Positions 52,746-61,567 of a stretch of 64,000 nt of DNA are shown here, piece after piece. A model generated the notes under the pieces. That model had not been told where the DNA came from. It was given only the letters and a program-made list of their open reading frames with translations, and made no database searches. Source of the stretch: Microbacterium arabinogalactanolyticum (lineage in GTDB: Bacteria; Actinomycetota; Actinomycetes; Actinomycetales; Microbacteriaceae); contig NZ_BRZC01000007.1 in NCBI RefSeq assembly GCF_030268005.1, positions 62,001 to 126,000 of the forward strand, in the 5' to 3' direction. The position numbers were made by a program, and so were the translations under genes. Numbering within the stretch: position 1 is the first letter of the stretch; every line of letters starts with the position of its first letter.

Positions 52746-54268
52746 GCTGCGTCCTTCTCTCCGGCCATCAGCAGGCCGAGCACGTCGCGGGGGGTCGTGG
52801 CCGGGACGATGTCCATGATCCGGCCGCGGTACATCACCGCGATCTTGTCCGCCAGAGCGGCGACCTCGTCGAGCTCGGTCGAGACGACGACCACGGGGAT
52901 GCCGGAGTCGCGGGTCTCGACGATCCGCTTGTGGATGAATTCGATGGAGCCGACATCGACTCCTCGAGTCGGCTGGGATGCGATCAGCAGCGTCAGCTCG
53001 CGGCTCAGCTCGCGCGCGATGACCACCTTCTGCTGGTTGCCGCCGGAGAGTGCGCCGGCCGGGGTCTGCGGACCCTGGGTGCGGATGTCGTACTCGGTGA
53101 TGCGGTCGCGGGCGAACTCGTCCAGCCGGCTGCGACTGATCGTGCCGCCGGTCACGAACGCGCCGTCCGAGGAGCGGTCGAGCATGAGGTTCTCGGCGAC
53201 CGAGAAGGATCCGACAAGGCCGTCGACGGTGCGGTCCTCGGGGACGAACCCGACCCCCTCGTCGAGCACCTTGCGCACCGAGCTGCCGAGCAGCTCGCTG
53301 CCGTTCAGCGTGGCCGACCCGCTGACGCCCTTCGTCTGCAGGCCCACGAGCGCCTCGACGAGCTCGGTCTGACCGTTGCCCTGCACGCCGGCGATGGCGA
53401 GCACCTCGCCGGGGCGCACGTCGAAGCTCACGCCGTCCACGGCCAGCTGGCCGGAGGGCAGCGCGACGGTGAGATCACGCACCTCGAGCCCGCCGGACTC
53501 CTTCACCTGCGGCGGGTTCTTGTGCACGGTCAGCTCCACGGCGCGTCCGACCATCATCGAGGCGAGCTCGGTGTTGGACGCCGTCGGCAGCGCGTCGCCG
53601 ACGATCTTGCCCAGACGCACGATCGTGATCCGGTCGGCCACCTCGCGCACCTCGCGCAGCTTGTGGGTGATGAAGACGATCGCCGTGCCCTCATCGCGAA
53701 GCTGACGCATGATGCCCATCAGCTCATCCGTCTCCTGCGGGGTCAGCACCGCGGTGGGCTCGTCGAAGACGAGGACCTTGGCGTTGCGGGAGAGCGCCTT
53801 GATGATCTCGACCCGCTGCTGCACGCCCACGGGGAGGTCTTCGACCACGGCATCCGGATCGATGTCGAAACCGAAGCGCGCCGCGACGTCGCGGACGTGC
53901 TGCCTGGCCTCGGCGATGTCGAGGATGCCGGTGTCGAGGCCGCCGGCGCGCCTGGCGCGCTCATGACCGAGCATCACGTTCTCGGCGACCGTGAACACGG
54001 GGATCAGCATGAAGTGCTGGTGCACCATGCCGATGCCGGCCGCCATGGCGTCTCCAGGGCCGGCGAAGTGCTGGACGGCGTCGTCCAGCAGGATCTCGCC
54101 CTCATCGGGCTGGTACAGCCCGTACAGGACGTTCATGAGCGTGGACTTGCCTGCGCCGTTCTCGCCGAGGAGAGCGTGGATCTCCCCCGGCTGGACCACC
54201 AGATCGATGTGGTCGTTGGCGACGAGACTGCCGAATCGCTTGGTGATTCCGCGGAGCTCGAGCTTCAT
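52742..54268 (-). CDS. Nucleoside ABC transporter ATPase, double-domain (NupO/YufO-like)
   Basis: A 508-aa ATPase with two ABC domains. The first is intact: Walker A LGENGAGKSTLMNVLYGLY, a Q-loop, signature-like LPVGVQQRVEIIKAL, Walker B VLVFDEPTAVLTPQE. The second has the weaker nucleotide site usual for this class (AIAGVQGNGQTELVEALVG and LSGGNQQKVVIARELS). It has its own TAGGGT box 6 nt before the ATG, besides readthrough from the BMP gene. Confidence 0.92.
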   Translation of the reverse strand: MKLELRGITKRFGSLVANDHIDLVVQPGEIHALLGENGAGKSTLMNVLYGLYQPDEGEILLDDAVQHFAGPGDAMAAGIGMVHQHFMLIPVFTVAENVMLGHERARRAGGLDTGILDIAEARQHVRDVAARFGFDIDPDAVVEDLPVGVQQRVEIIKALSRNAKVLVFDEPTAVLTPQETDELMGIMRQLRDEGTAIVFITHKLREVREVADRITIVRLGKIVGDALPTASNTELASMMVGRAVELTVHKNPPQVKESGGLEVRDLTVALPSGQLAVDGVSFDVRPGEVLAIAGVQGNGQTELVEALVGLQTKGVSGSATLNGSELLGSSVRKVLDEGVGFVPEDRTVDGLVGSFSVAENLMLDRSSDGAFVTGGTISRSRLDEFARDRITEYDIRTQGPQTPAGALSGGNQQKVVIARELSRELTLLIASQPTRGVDVGSIEFIHKRIVETRDSGIPVVVVSTELDEVAALADKIAVMYRGRIMDIVPATTPRDVLGLLMAGEKDAA

Positions 54269-54274
54269 ATCTGC

Positions 54275-54280
54275 ACCCTA
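54275..54280 (-). promoter_or_regulatory. -10 box (TAGGGT) of the nucleoside ATPase gene, leaderless-type
   Basis: TAGGGT lies 6 nt before the ATG at 54268 on the minus strand, downstream of the strong hairpin. It suggests an internal promoter for the transporter and salvage genes. Confidence 0.5.
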
Positions 54281-54302
54281 CTCAGGACTTGCGTGGCATG
54301 AC

Positions 54303-54339
54303 AGATGCGGCCGGACGGTCCAGCCGTCCGGCCGCATCT
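54303..54339 (-). terminator. Strong 16-bp hairpin between BMP lipoprotein and ATPase genes
   Basis: AGATGCGGCCGGACGG (54303-54318) pairs perfectly with CCGTCCGGCCGCATCT (54324-54339) around a 5-nt loop. No T-run follows on the minus strand. It probably attenuates readthrough or stabilises the upstream mRNA so that binding protein exceeds transporter, as is common in ABC import operons. Confidence 0.7.
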
Positions 54340-54350
54340 GGGTGGTTTCG

Positions 54351-55466
54351 TCAGGCCTTCGGCGACGAGACCGAGGTGACCTTGATGTCGCCGGAGATGA
54401 TCTTCTCCTGCAGCGCCTTCAGCTCATCGGTGAGGCCTGCCGGCAGCTTCGACTCGAAGTCGTGGAAGGACGACAGGCCGACGCCTCCGTTCTCCAGCGT
54501 GCCGATGTAGGGCGTGGTGTCGACCTTGCCGGAGGAGGCGTCCTTGACGGCCGAGTACACGGCCTCGCCGATCTTCTTCTGGATAGAGACCAGCGTGATG
54601 TCCGCGACCGAGGAGTCGGAGACGGCCAGGTCGGAGTCGACGCCCATGAGCAGCGTGCCCTTGTTCTGCGCGGTGATGGCAGCGGCAGCCGACTGGTAGA
54701 TCGGGCCGCCGACCGGCAGCAGCACGTCGACGCCCTGGTCGAGGATCGACTGAGCGGTCTGCTTGGCGGTGTCGTTGGCCGCGAAGCCGCCCGTCATCTG
54801 ACCCTTCTGGGTGTCGGCGTCCCAGCCGACCGACTTGACGTCGGTGCCCTTGTCCTCGTTGTACTTGGCGACGCCCTGGACGAAGCCGTCCATGAAGATC
54901 GTCACCGGCGGGATCTGCAGACCGCCGAAGGTGCCGACCTTGTCGACGCCGGCCTCGTGCGACCAGGATGCCGCGGCGTATCCGCCGAGGTACGCGGCCT
55001 GCACCGTGTCGAACAGCAGGGGCTTGATGTTCGGAGCGTCCGGCTTGCCGTCGCTGTCGCCGTCGGCGAGGTCGTCGATGATCGCGTAGTTGACCTTCGG
55101 GTTGGCCTTGGCCGACTTGATGGTGTCGGCGGACAGCTTGAAGCCGACCGTGACGATGTAGTTGCAGCCCTGGCTGATCGCCTGCTCGAGGTTCGGACCG
55201 TACTGGTCGGCCGAGTCGGACTGCAGCTCGACGGACTTGACGCCGAGCTCCTTGACGATCTTGTCCAGACCCTCCTTGGCCGACTGGTTGAACGAGCGGT
55301 CGTTCCAGCCGCCGTCATCCGAGATGATGCAGGGCTTGAAGTTGCTGGCGGCGGGCTTGTCGCCGGGCTTCGTGTCGGTCGGCGCCTGGCCGCAGCCGGC
55401 GAGAGCGAGGATGACGCCGGTGGCGAGGGCCGCCCCGAGCATCTTCTTGGTCGTAGAGATGGGCAC
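54351..55466 (-). CDS. BMP family nucleoside-binding lipoprotein
   Basis: A 371-aa extracytoplasmic binding protein that delivers nucleosides to the ABC permease. The signal peptide ends in lipobox LAGC, Cys25 being lipidated. The mature protein has the BMP/PnrA fold, with DDGGWNDRSFNQSAKEGL and GFKLSADTIKSAKANPKVNYAIID, then GGYAAASWSHEAGVDKVGTFGGLQIP. The GTG at 55466 is chosen because GGAGG lies 6 nt upstream. First gene of a salvage operon running to 46317. Confidence 0.93.
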   Translation of the reverse strand: MPISTTKKMLGAALATGVILALAGCGQAPTDTKPGDKPAASNFKPCIISDDGGWNDRSFNQSAKEGLDKIVKELGVKSVELQSDSADQYGPNLEQAISQGCNYIVTVGFKLSADTIKSAKANPKVNYAIIDDLADGDSDGKPDAPNIKPLLFDTVQAAYLGGYAAASWSHEAGVDKVGTFGGLQIPPVTIFMDGFVQGVAKYNEDKGTDVKSVGWDADTQKGQMTGGFAANDTAKQTAQSILDQGVDVLLPVGGPIYQSAAAAITAQNKGTLLMGVDSDLAVSDSSVADITLVSIQKKIGEAVYSAVKDASSGKVDTTPYIGTLENGGVGLSSFHDFESKLPAGLTDELKALQEKIISGDIKVTSVSSPKA

Positions 55467-55513
55467 TCTTTGCCTCCCCTGAGATCTGTCCCGCGGACAT
55501 CGCGGATCGATCT

Positions 55514-55574
55514 AAATTACCCACGGTTACGCTTCTGCGCACCACTCGCCAGGGATGTGCTGGCGAAAGGTTAC
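55514..55574 (-). promoter_or_regulatory. Promoter and candidate operator of the nucleoside operon
   Basis: TAATTT (55514-55519, minus strand) is a likely -10, giving a leader of ~40 nt. Upstream, TCGCCAG (55546-55552) and CTGGCGA (55560-55566) form an inverted repeat just beyond the -35 position, and GGTTAC occurs on both sides (55525, 55569). Nothing else is seen in the 159-nt spacer. Confidence 0.4.
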
Positions 55575-55625
55575 AAATCCGCAATGCGAACTCCGCGATC
55601 CGCTTGGCGGACAGCCACGGAGGGG

Positions 55626-56738
55626 TCAGAGCACGTCGCCGCGACCGGTGAGCTTGAGCGACTCCACGACGCCCTTCACGCGCTGCGCGTGCTCGACGGT
55701 CGTGACCAGCAGGGCATCCGGAGTGTCCACCACCACGATGTCCTTGACCCCGACCAGGCTGATCACCCGTGAGGTCTGGCTGACCAGGATGCCGCTGGCC
55801 GCGTCCGACAGCACCCGCGCCTTCGGGCCCAGCACGGCCAGGTCGTTCTTGCGTCCGTGCGTGATCAGCTTGGTCAGCGAGGCGAAGTCGCCCACGTCGT
55901 CCCAGTCGAAATGGCCCGGGATCACGGCGAGCCGGCCGCGCGCGGCGGCGGGCTCGGCGACCGCGTAGTCGATCGCGATCTTCTTCAGCCGCGGCCAGAT
56001 GCGGTCCACGGCGGGTCCGCGGCGGTCGCGGTCGTCCCACGCCTCGGCGAGCTCGAGCAGTCCGGCGTGCAGCTCGGGCTCGTTCACGGCGAGCTCGTCC
56101 AGCAGCACGCTCGCCTTGGAGATGAACATGCCGGCGTTCCACAGGTAGTCGCGATCCGCGACGTACTCCTTCGCGGTCGCGAGGTCGGGCTTCTCGACGA
56201 ACCGCTCGACGAGGGTGGCCTCGGGGGCGCCGTCGACGACGATCTCCTCGGCGCGCTTGATGTACCCGAAGCCGACCGAGGGCTCGGTGGGCGGGATGCC
56301 GATCGTGACGATGTAGTCCTGCCGCGCCACCTGCACGGCCTGCTGCACCGCCCACTCGAACACCTGGGTGCCGCGGATGACGTGGTCGGCGCTGAACGAG
56401 CCGATGATGACATCCGGGTTCCGGCGGTGCAGCACCGCCGCGGCCAGGCCGATCGCGGCCGCGGACTCGCGTGGCTCGGACTCGAGCAGCACGTTGGCGT
56501 CCGGGATGCCCGGGAGCTGGTCCTCCACCGCCGCGCGATGCGCACGACCCGTGACCACGGCGATCCGGTCGGGACCCGCGAGAGGCTCCAGCCGATCCCA
56601 GGTGTCGCGCAGCAGCGAGTGCCCGGATCCGGTCAGGTCGTGCAGGAACTTCGGGGCGTCGGCCCTGGACAGCGGCCACAGCCTGCTGCCGATGCCGCCT
56701 GCCGGGATCACTGCGTGGAAGTCGTCGATTCGCCCCAT
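55626..56738 (-). CDS. manC: Mannose-1-phosphate guanylyltransferase
   Basis: Makes GDP-mannose from mannose-1-P and GTP for glycans and glycolipids. It has 370 aa. The N terminus AVIPAGGIGSRLWPLSRADAPKFL is the pyrophosphorylase signature. LLESEPRESAAAIGLAA and FSADHVI (metal-binding Asp) follow, then VEKPDLATAKEY and WNAGMF. No isomerase domain is fused. The start at 56738 agrees with the homologous N terminus and the TAGGTT box. It diverges from the sdh operon. Confidence 0.93.
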   Translation of the reverse strand: MGRIDDFHAVIPAGGIGSRLWPLSRADAPKFLHDLTGSGHSLLRDTWDRLEPLAGPDRIAVVTGRAHRAAVEDQLPGIPDANVLLESEPRESAAAIGLAAAVLHRRNPDVIIGSFSADHVIRGTQVFEWAVQQAVQVARQDYIVTIGIPPTEPSVGFGYIKRAEEIVVDGAPEATLVERFVEKPDLATAKEYVADRDYLWNAGMFISKASVLLDELAVNEPELHAGLLELAEAWDDRDRRGPAVDRIWPRLKKIAIDYAVAEPAAARGRLAVIPGHFDWDDVGDFASLTKLITHGRKNDLAVLGPKARVLSDAASGILVSQTSRVISLVGVKDIVVVDTPDALLVTTVEHAQRVKGVVESLKLTGRGDVL

Positions 56739-56745
56739 GCGCACC

Positions 56746-56751
56746 AACCTA
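56746..56751 (-). promoter_or_regulatory. -10 box (TAGGTT) of manC, leaderless-type
   Basis: TAGGTT lies 7 nt before the ATG at 56738 on the minus strand. Confidence 0.6.
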
Positions 56752-56824
56752 TCGGGGCCCGCTGTGATCCCCGTCGGAGGACGCGCTAAGGGTCCCCTTC
56801 GTCGCACCCAGCGTTCTGACAGGA

Positions 56825-56830
56825 ATAGGA
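56825..56830 (+). promoter_or_regulatory. Probable -10 box (TAGGAT) of the sdh operon
   Basis: TAGGAT within GGAATAGGATGG, about 65 nt before the sdhC GTG, giving a leader of ~55-60 nt with a GGAGG ribosome-binding site. No good -35 is seen. Confidence 0.45.
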
Positions 56831-56893
56831 TGGTCGAGGTCGGGCGTGCCCGGATGCACGGACCCGACGTCTCGATCGAGCAGGGAGGACGAC

Positions 56894-57319
56894 GTGTCCA
56901 CGAGCACACGCTTGACACCGTCGATATCGGAAACCACCTCGAAGTCTCCTCGCGGAACCCTGTACCGGGGTCGCGAGGGAATGTGGTCCTGGGTGCTGCA
57001 CCGCATCACCGGAGTCGCCATCTTCTTCTTCCTGCTGGTGCACGTGCTGGACACGGCGCTGATCCGCGTCTCGCCCGAGGCGTACAACGCGGTCATCGGC
57101 ACCTACAAGATCCCGATCATGACCTTCGGCGAGATCGTGCTGGTCGCGGGCATCGTGTTCCACGCGATGAACGGCCTCCGCATCATCCTGGTGGACTTCT
57201 GGTCCAAGGGCGCGAAGTACCAGCGCCAGATGTTCTGGATCGTCATCGGCGTGTGGGCCGTGCTCATGGCCGGCTTCGCCTCTCGTCACCTGATGCTCGC
57301 GTTCGGAGGGGCTCACTGA
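56894..57319 (+). CDS. sdhC: Succinate dehydrogenase cytochrome b subunit
   Basis: A 141-aa membrane anchor that binds heme b and quinone for complex II. It has three hydrophobic helices. SWVLHRITGVAIFFFLLVHVLD is the SdhC signature with heme-ligand histidines, and GIVFHAMNGLRIILVDF the second. The GTG at 56894 is taken because GGAGG lies 5-6 nt upstream. The sdhD start overlaps its stop by one base. Confidence 0.93.
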   Translation: MSTSTRLTPSISETTSKSPRGTLYRGREGMWSWVLHRITGVAIFFFLLVHVLDTALIRVSPEAYNAVIGTYKIPIMTFGEIVLVAGIVFHAMNGLRIILVDFWSKGAKYQRQMFWIVIGVWAVLMAGFASRHLMLAFGGAH

Positions 57320-57771
57320 TGGCCACGCAGACTGTCGCTTCCGCCCCCGTCGCCGCGCGCCGCCAGCGCAAGATGAACCTGGAGAAGGTCGGCTGGCTGT
57401 TCATGCGCGGGTCCGGCGTGCTCCTGATCGTGCTGATCTTCGGTCACCTCTTCGTGAACCTCATGGTCGGCGGCGGTATCCACGCCATCGACTTCGCCTT
57501 CGTCGCCGGCAAGTACGCCACTCCCTTCTGGCAGTGGTGGGACGTGCTGATGCTCTGGCTCGCGCTGATCCACGGCTCCAACGGCATGCGCACGATCGTG
57601 AACGACTACGTCACCCACGCGGGCGCACGCAAGGCGCTGGTGTGGGCCCTCGGCCTGGCCGCGGCGCTCCTGATCATCCTGGGCACCCTCGTGGTGTTCA
57701 CGTTCGACCCCTGCAACGGCGTGCTCGAGAACGGCGCCATGTGGGAGACCTGCCAGGCCCTGGGCAAGTAA
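57319..57771 (+). CDS. sdhD: Succinate dehydrogenase membrane anchor subunit
   Basis: A 150-aa second anchor with three hydrophobic helices. FGHLFVNLMVGGGIHAIDFAFV and WLALIHGSNGMRTIVNDYV hold conserved histidine and arginine residues for heme and quinone. A C-terminal periplasmic end carries two cysteines (FDPCNGVLENGAMWETC). The start overlaps the sdhC stop (TGATG). Confidence 0.93.
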   Translation: MATQTVASAPVAARRQRKMNLEKVGWLFMRGSGVLLIVLIFGHLFVNLMVGGGIHAIDFAFVAGKYATPFWQWWDVLMLWLALIHGSNGMRTIVNDYVTHAGARKALVWALGLAAALLIILGTLVVFTFDPCNGVLENGAMWETCQALGK

Positions 57772-57792
57772 GACGAGAAGGCAGAACACACA

Positions 57793-59619
57793 GTGACTAC
57801 TCAGACGTCCGAGTCCGTCGTCCGCGATGGCATCCACTACCACGAGTTCGACATCGTCATCGTCGGCGCCGGCGGCGCGGGCATGCGAGCGGCGATCGAG
57901 GCGGGGCCCGGCGCCCGCACCGCGGTGATCTCCAAGCTGTACCCCACGCGCTCGCACACGGGTGCTGCGCAGGGCGGCATGGCTGCGGCGCTCGCCAACG
58001 TCGAGGAGGACAACTGGGAGTGGCACACCTACGACACGGTCAAGGGCGGCGACTACCTCGTCGACCAGGACGCCGCTGAGATCCTCGCCAAGGAGGCCAT
58101 CGACGCGGTCATCGACCTGGAGAACATGGGTCTGCCGTTCAACCGCACGCCGGAGGGCAAGATCGACCAGCGCCGCTTCGGCGGTCACACCTCCGAGCAC
58201 GGCAAGGCGGCCGTGCGCCGCGCCTGCTACGCGGCCGACCGCACCGGTCACATGATCCTGCAGACGCTGTTCCAGAACTGCGTCAAGCTCGGCATCAACT
58301 TCTTCAACGAGTTCTACGTGCTCGACCTGATCACGGTCAAGGACGACGCGGGCGCCACCCAGGTCGCCGGCGTGGTGGCATACGACCTGGCCACCGGCGA
58401 GCTGCACGTCTTCCACTCGAAGGCGATCATCTTCGCGACCGGTGGCTTCGGCAAGATCTTCAAGACCACCTCCAACGCGCACACCCTCACCGGTGACGGC
58501 GTCGGCATCGTGTGGCGCAAGGGCCTGCCGCTGGAGGACCTGGAGTTCTTCCAGTTCCACCCGACCGGTCTCGCCGGTCTCGGCATCCTGCTGACCGAGG
58601 GCGCCCGCGGCGAGGGCGCGATCCTACGCAACGCCTCGGGCGAGCGCTTCATGGAGCGCTACGCCCCCACCATCAAGGACCTCGCCCCCCGCGACATCGT
58701 CGCGCGCAGCATGGTCCAGGAGGTGCTCGAGGGCCGCGGTGCCGGACCCCACAAGGACTACGTGCTGCTGGACTGCACCCACCTGGGCGCCGAGGTGCTG
58801 GAGACCAAGCTCCCGGACATCACCGAGTTCGCGCGCACCTACCTCGGCGTCGACCCGGTCGTCGAGCCGGTGCCCGTCATGCCGACCGCGCACTACGCGA
58901 TGGGCGGCATCCCCACCAACAACAACGCCGAGGTCCTCGCGGACAACACCACCACGGTCCCCGGCCTGTACGCCGCCGGCGAGTGCGCGTGCGTCTCGGT
59001 GCACGGCTCCAACCGCCTCGGCACCAACTCGCTGCTGGACATCAACGTGTTCGGCAAGCGCGCAGGACGCAACGCCGTCGAGTACGTGAAGACGGCCGAG
59101 TTCGTGCCGCTGCCGGAGAACCCTGCCGGCTTCGTCAAGGACATGGTCGACGGCCTGCGCAACAACCAGGGCACCGAGCGCATCGCCGTGCTGCGCAAGA
59201 AGCTGCAGGACGAGATGGACAAGGGCGCGCAGGTGTTCCGCACGCACGAGTCGCTCGAGCACGTCCTGGGCGTGATCAAGGAGCTGCGCGAGCGCTACAA
59301 GAACGTGCACGTCGACGACAAGGGCCGCCGGTTCAACACCGACCTGCTCGAGGCGGTCGAGCTCGGCTTCCTGCTCGACATCGCCGAGGTCGTCGTCTAC
59401 GCCGCGCAGAACCGCGAGGAGAGCCGCGGCGGTCACATGCGCGACGACTTCCCGAAGCGCGACGACGAGAACTACATGAAGCACACCATGGCGTACCTGA
59501 CCGGCGACCCCCACTCGTCGACGCCGGCCGACCACATCCGTCTGGACTGGAAGCCCGTGGTCTTCACCAAGAACGAGAAGGGCGAGTTGAACTACCCGCC
59601 GATGGAGAGGAAGTACTGA
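57793..59619 (+). CDS. sdhA: Succinate dehydrogenase flavoprotein subunit
   Basis: Oxidises succinate to fumarate in the TCA cycle. It has 608 aa. FAD is bound by [16 protein letters not shown] and covalently to His55 in [11 protein letters not shown]. Substrate residues lie in [20 protein letters not shown] and [12 protein letters not shown], and the C-terminal [15 protein letters not shown] is conserved. The GTG start lies 21 nt after sdhD. Confidence 0.97.
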   Translation: MTTQTSESVVRDGIHYHEFDIVIVGAGGAGMRAAIEAGPGARTAVISKLYPTRSHTGAAQGGMAAALANVEEDNWEWHTYDTVKGGDYLVDQDAAEILAKEAIDAVIDLENMGLPFNRTPEGKIDQRRFGGHTSEHGKAAVRRACYAADRTGHMILQTLFQNCVKLGINFFNEFYVLDLITVKDDAGATQVAGVVAYDLATGELHVFHSKAIIFATGGFGKIFKTTSNAHTLTGDGVGIVWRKGLPLEDLEFFQFHPTGLAGLGILLTEGARGEGAILRNASGERFMERYAPTIKDLAPRDIVARSMVQEVLEGRGAGPHKDYVLLDCTHLGAEVLETKLPDITEFARTYLGVDPVVEPVPVMPTAHYAMGGIPTNNNAEVLADNTTTVPGLYAAGECACVSVHGSNRLGTNSLLDINVFGKRAGRNAVEYVKTAEFVPLPENPAGFVKDMVDGLRNNQGTERIAVLRKKLQDEMDKGAQVFRTHESLEHVLGVIKELRERYKNVHVDDKGRRFNTDLLEAVELGFLLDIAEVVVYAAQNREESRGGHMRDDFPKRDDENYMKHTMAYLTGDPHSSTPADHIRLDWKPVVFTKNEKGELNYPPMERKY

Positions 59620-59621
59620 GC

Positions 59622-60380
59622 ATGTCGAACGCCGTCGCAGAGGCTCCTGCAAACGATTCGGGTGTGCAGTCCTTCCTCGTCACGTTCATCGTGCGCCGCT
59701 TCGACCCCGAGAAGGACGCCGAGCCGCACTGGGTGGACTACGACGTCGAGCTGTACTCGACCGACCGCGTGCTGGACGCCCTGCACAAGATCAAGTGGGA
59801 GGTGGACGGCTCCCTGGCCTTCCGCCGCTCGTGCGCGCACGGCGTGTGCGGATCGGATGCCATGCGCATCAACGGCCGCAACCGCCTGGCCTGCAAGACG
59901 CTGATCAAGGACCTCGACATCTCGAAGCCGATCTACGTCGAGGCCATCAAGGGTCTGCCGCTGGAGAAGGACCTCATCGTCGACATGGAGCCGTTCTTCG
60001 CCTCCTACCGCGAGGTGCAGCCGTTCCTGATCGCCAACTCCGCTCCCCCGAAGGACAAGGAGCGCATCCAGACGATCGCCGACCGCGAGATCTTCGACGA
60101 CACCACCAAGTGCATCCTGTGCGCGGCGTGCACGTCGTCGTGCCCGGTGTTCTGGACCGACGGGCAGTACTTCGGTCCGGCCGCGATCGTGAACGCGCAC
60201 CGCTTCATCTTCGACTCGCGCGATGACGCGGCCGACGTGCGCCTGGACATCCTCAACGACAAGGAGGGCGTGTGGCGCTGCCGCACGACCTTCAACTGCA
60301 CCGAGGCGTGCCCCCGCGGCATCGAGGTCACCAAGGCGATCGCCGAGGTCAAGCAGGCCGTCCTGCGCGGCGGCCGCTGA
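59622..60380 (+). CDS. sdhB: Succinate dehydrogenase iron-sulfur subunit
   Basis: A 252-aa subunit that carries electrons from FAD to quinone. The 2Fe-2S ligands are in RRSCAHGVCGSDAMRINGRNRLAC. The two ferredoxin-type sites follow as CILCAACTSSCPVF and CRTTFNCTEACPRGI. A GAGAGGAAG ribosome-binding site precedes the ATG, 2 nt after the sdhA stop. Last gene of sdhCDAB. Confidence 0.97.
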   Translation: MSNAVAEAPANDSGVQSFLVTFIVRRFDPEKDAEPHWVDYDVELYSTDRVLDALHKIKWEVDGSLAFRRSCAHGVCGSDAMRINGRNRLACKTLIKDLDISKPIYVEAIKGLPLEKDLIVDMEPFFASYREVQPFLIANSAPPKDKERIQTIADREIFDDTTKCILCAACTSSCPVFWTDGQYFGPAAIVNAHRFIFDSRDDAADVRLDILNDKEGVWRCRTTFNCTEACPRGIEVTKAIAEVKQAVLRGGR

Positions 60381-60397
60381 TAGACCAGAGCACAGCC

Positions 60398-61558
60398 ATG
60401 CGCGCCCGACTGAGTCACTCAGCCGGGCGCGCTGCTGTTCTCGCCCGCAGAGCCGCCGCACTGTTCCCGGTGCGCGTCTGGCGGCGCTTCCTGCGACGGA
60501 ACGGCTTCCTACTCTCGGCGGGCATGGCGTACCAGGGCCTGTTCGCGCTGTTCGCACTCCTCTTCGTGGGCTTCGCCTCGGTGGGCGTCTGGCTGGGAGG
60601 CAGCGATTCGGCCGTGGACGCTCTGATCACGGTCGCGAACAGCTATCTGCCCGGCATCATCGGCGAGCACGGCATCGCCGCGCCCGACCAGGTGCGCGAG
60701 ATCGTCCAGGATGCGGGCACGGCGTTCGCGGCCACGGGTCTGATCGCGATCGGCGTGGCGATCTGGACCGCTGTCGGCGCCGTCACGTTCACCCGCCGGG
60801 CCGTTCGCGACGTGTTCGGGTTGCCCTTCGACACCCGCAGCTTCGTGGTGCTCAAGCTGCGCGATGCGCTCGGCGCGTTCTTCTTCGGTGCGGCCCTGAT
60901 CGTGGGCGCCGTGCTCAGCGTCTTCGGCGTGTGGGCTCTCACCCAGCTGCTCGAGCTGCTCGGCTGGGACCTTCCCAACGGGGCGATCCGGGGCACGGTG
61001 TCGGCGGGATCCGTGCTCGTCATCATCGCGATCGACGCGGCGGCCATCGCCCTGCTCGTCCGCTTCCTGACCGGCACCACCATCCACTGGCGCACCATCT
61101 GGCCAGGGGCGACCGCGGGAGGGATGACGGTCGCGGTGCTGCAGCTCGGCATCGGCCTGCTCTTCGCCCACTCCCCCGGCAACCCGCTGCTGGCCACGTT
61201 CGCGGTGATGGTCGCGCTGCTGCTGTGGTGCCGGCTGGTCGCGGCGGTGATCCTGATCTCCGCGACGTGGATCGCGGTGAGCGCTTCCGATCGCGGCGAA
61301 CCCCTCGAGCAGCCGGATGCCGCCGCGGCCGCGCACCTGCTCGTCGTGGCCCGCGAGCAGGAGGCGCGACGCGCGCTCCGCGAGGCGCAGGAGGCCTGGG
61401 CGCGGTCGCGCTGGTGGCGCCGGCGCGACGCGCGAGCCGACCTCGTGGCGGCGCAGGAGGCGTGGGAGGACGCCGCGGCCGAGCTCACCGCGTCCTCGCG
61501 ACAGGAGGCGCCGCACCGCACGCGCGCAGCGGGACGGAGTGTCCCCGCCCGTCATTAG
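60398..61558 (+). CDS. YihY/BrkB family membrane protein
   Basis: A 386-aa protein of the YihY/BrkB family, function unresolved. It has six hydrophobic segments between about residues 40 and 290, with LSAGMAYQGLFALFALLFVGF matching the family start and GATAGGMTVAVLQLGIGL in the middle. The C-terminal ~95 residues are a charged helical tail (AREQEARRALREAQEAW repeats), likely a coiled coil. The ATG at 60398 sits on a large inverted repeat, so an in-frame GTG at 60470 is a real alternative start. Confidence 0.83.
   Translation: MRARLSHSAGRAAVLARRAAALFPVRVWRRFLRRNGFLLSAGMAYQGLFALFALLFVGFASVGVWLGGSDSAVDALITVANSYLPGIIGEHGIAAPDQVREIVQDAGTAFAATGLIAIGVAIWTAVGAVTFTRRAVRDVFGLPFDTRSFVVLKLRDALGAFFFGAALIVGAVLSVFGVWALTQLLELLGWDLPNGAIRGTVSAGSVLVIIAIDAAAIALLVRFLTGTTIHWRTIWPGATAGGMTVAVLQLGIGLLFAHSPGNPLLATFAVMVALLLWCRLVAAVILISATWIAVSASDRGEPLEQPDAAAAAHLLVVAREQEARRALREAQEAWARSRWWRRRDARADLVAAQEAWEDAAAELTASSRQEAPHRTRAAGRSVPARH
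60400..60432 (+). terminator. 33-bp inverted repeat after sdhB, overlapping the next start
   Basis: GCGCGCCCG (60400-60408) pairs with CGGGCGCGC (60424-60432), and the inside CTGAGT/ACTCAG pairs again after one mismatch. It lies 20 nt after the sdhB stop. It has the shape of a terminator but no T-run, and could instead be an operator. Confidence 0.5.
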
Positions 61559-61561
61559 GCT
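61556..61561 (+). promoter_or_regulatory. -10 box (TAGGCT) of the exonuclease III gene, leaderless-type
   Basis: TAGGCT lies 6 nt before the ATG at 61568; its TAG is also the stop codon of the upstream gene. Confidence 0.6.
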
Positions 61562-61567
61562 GGATGC

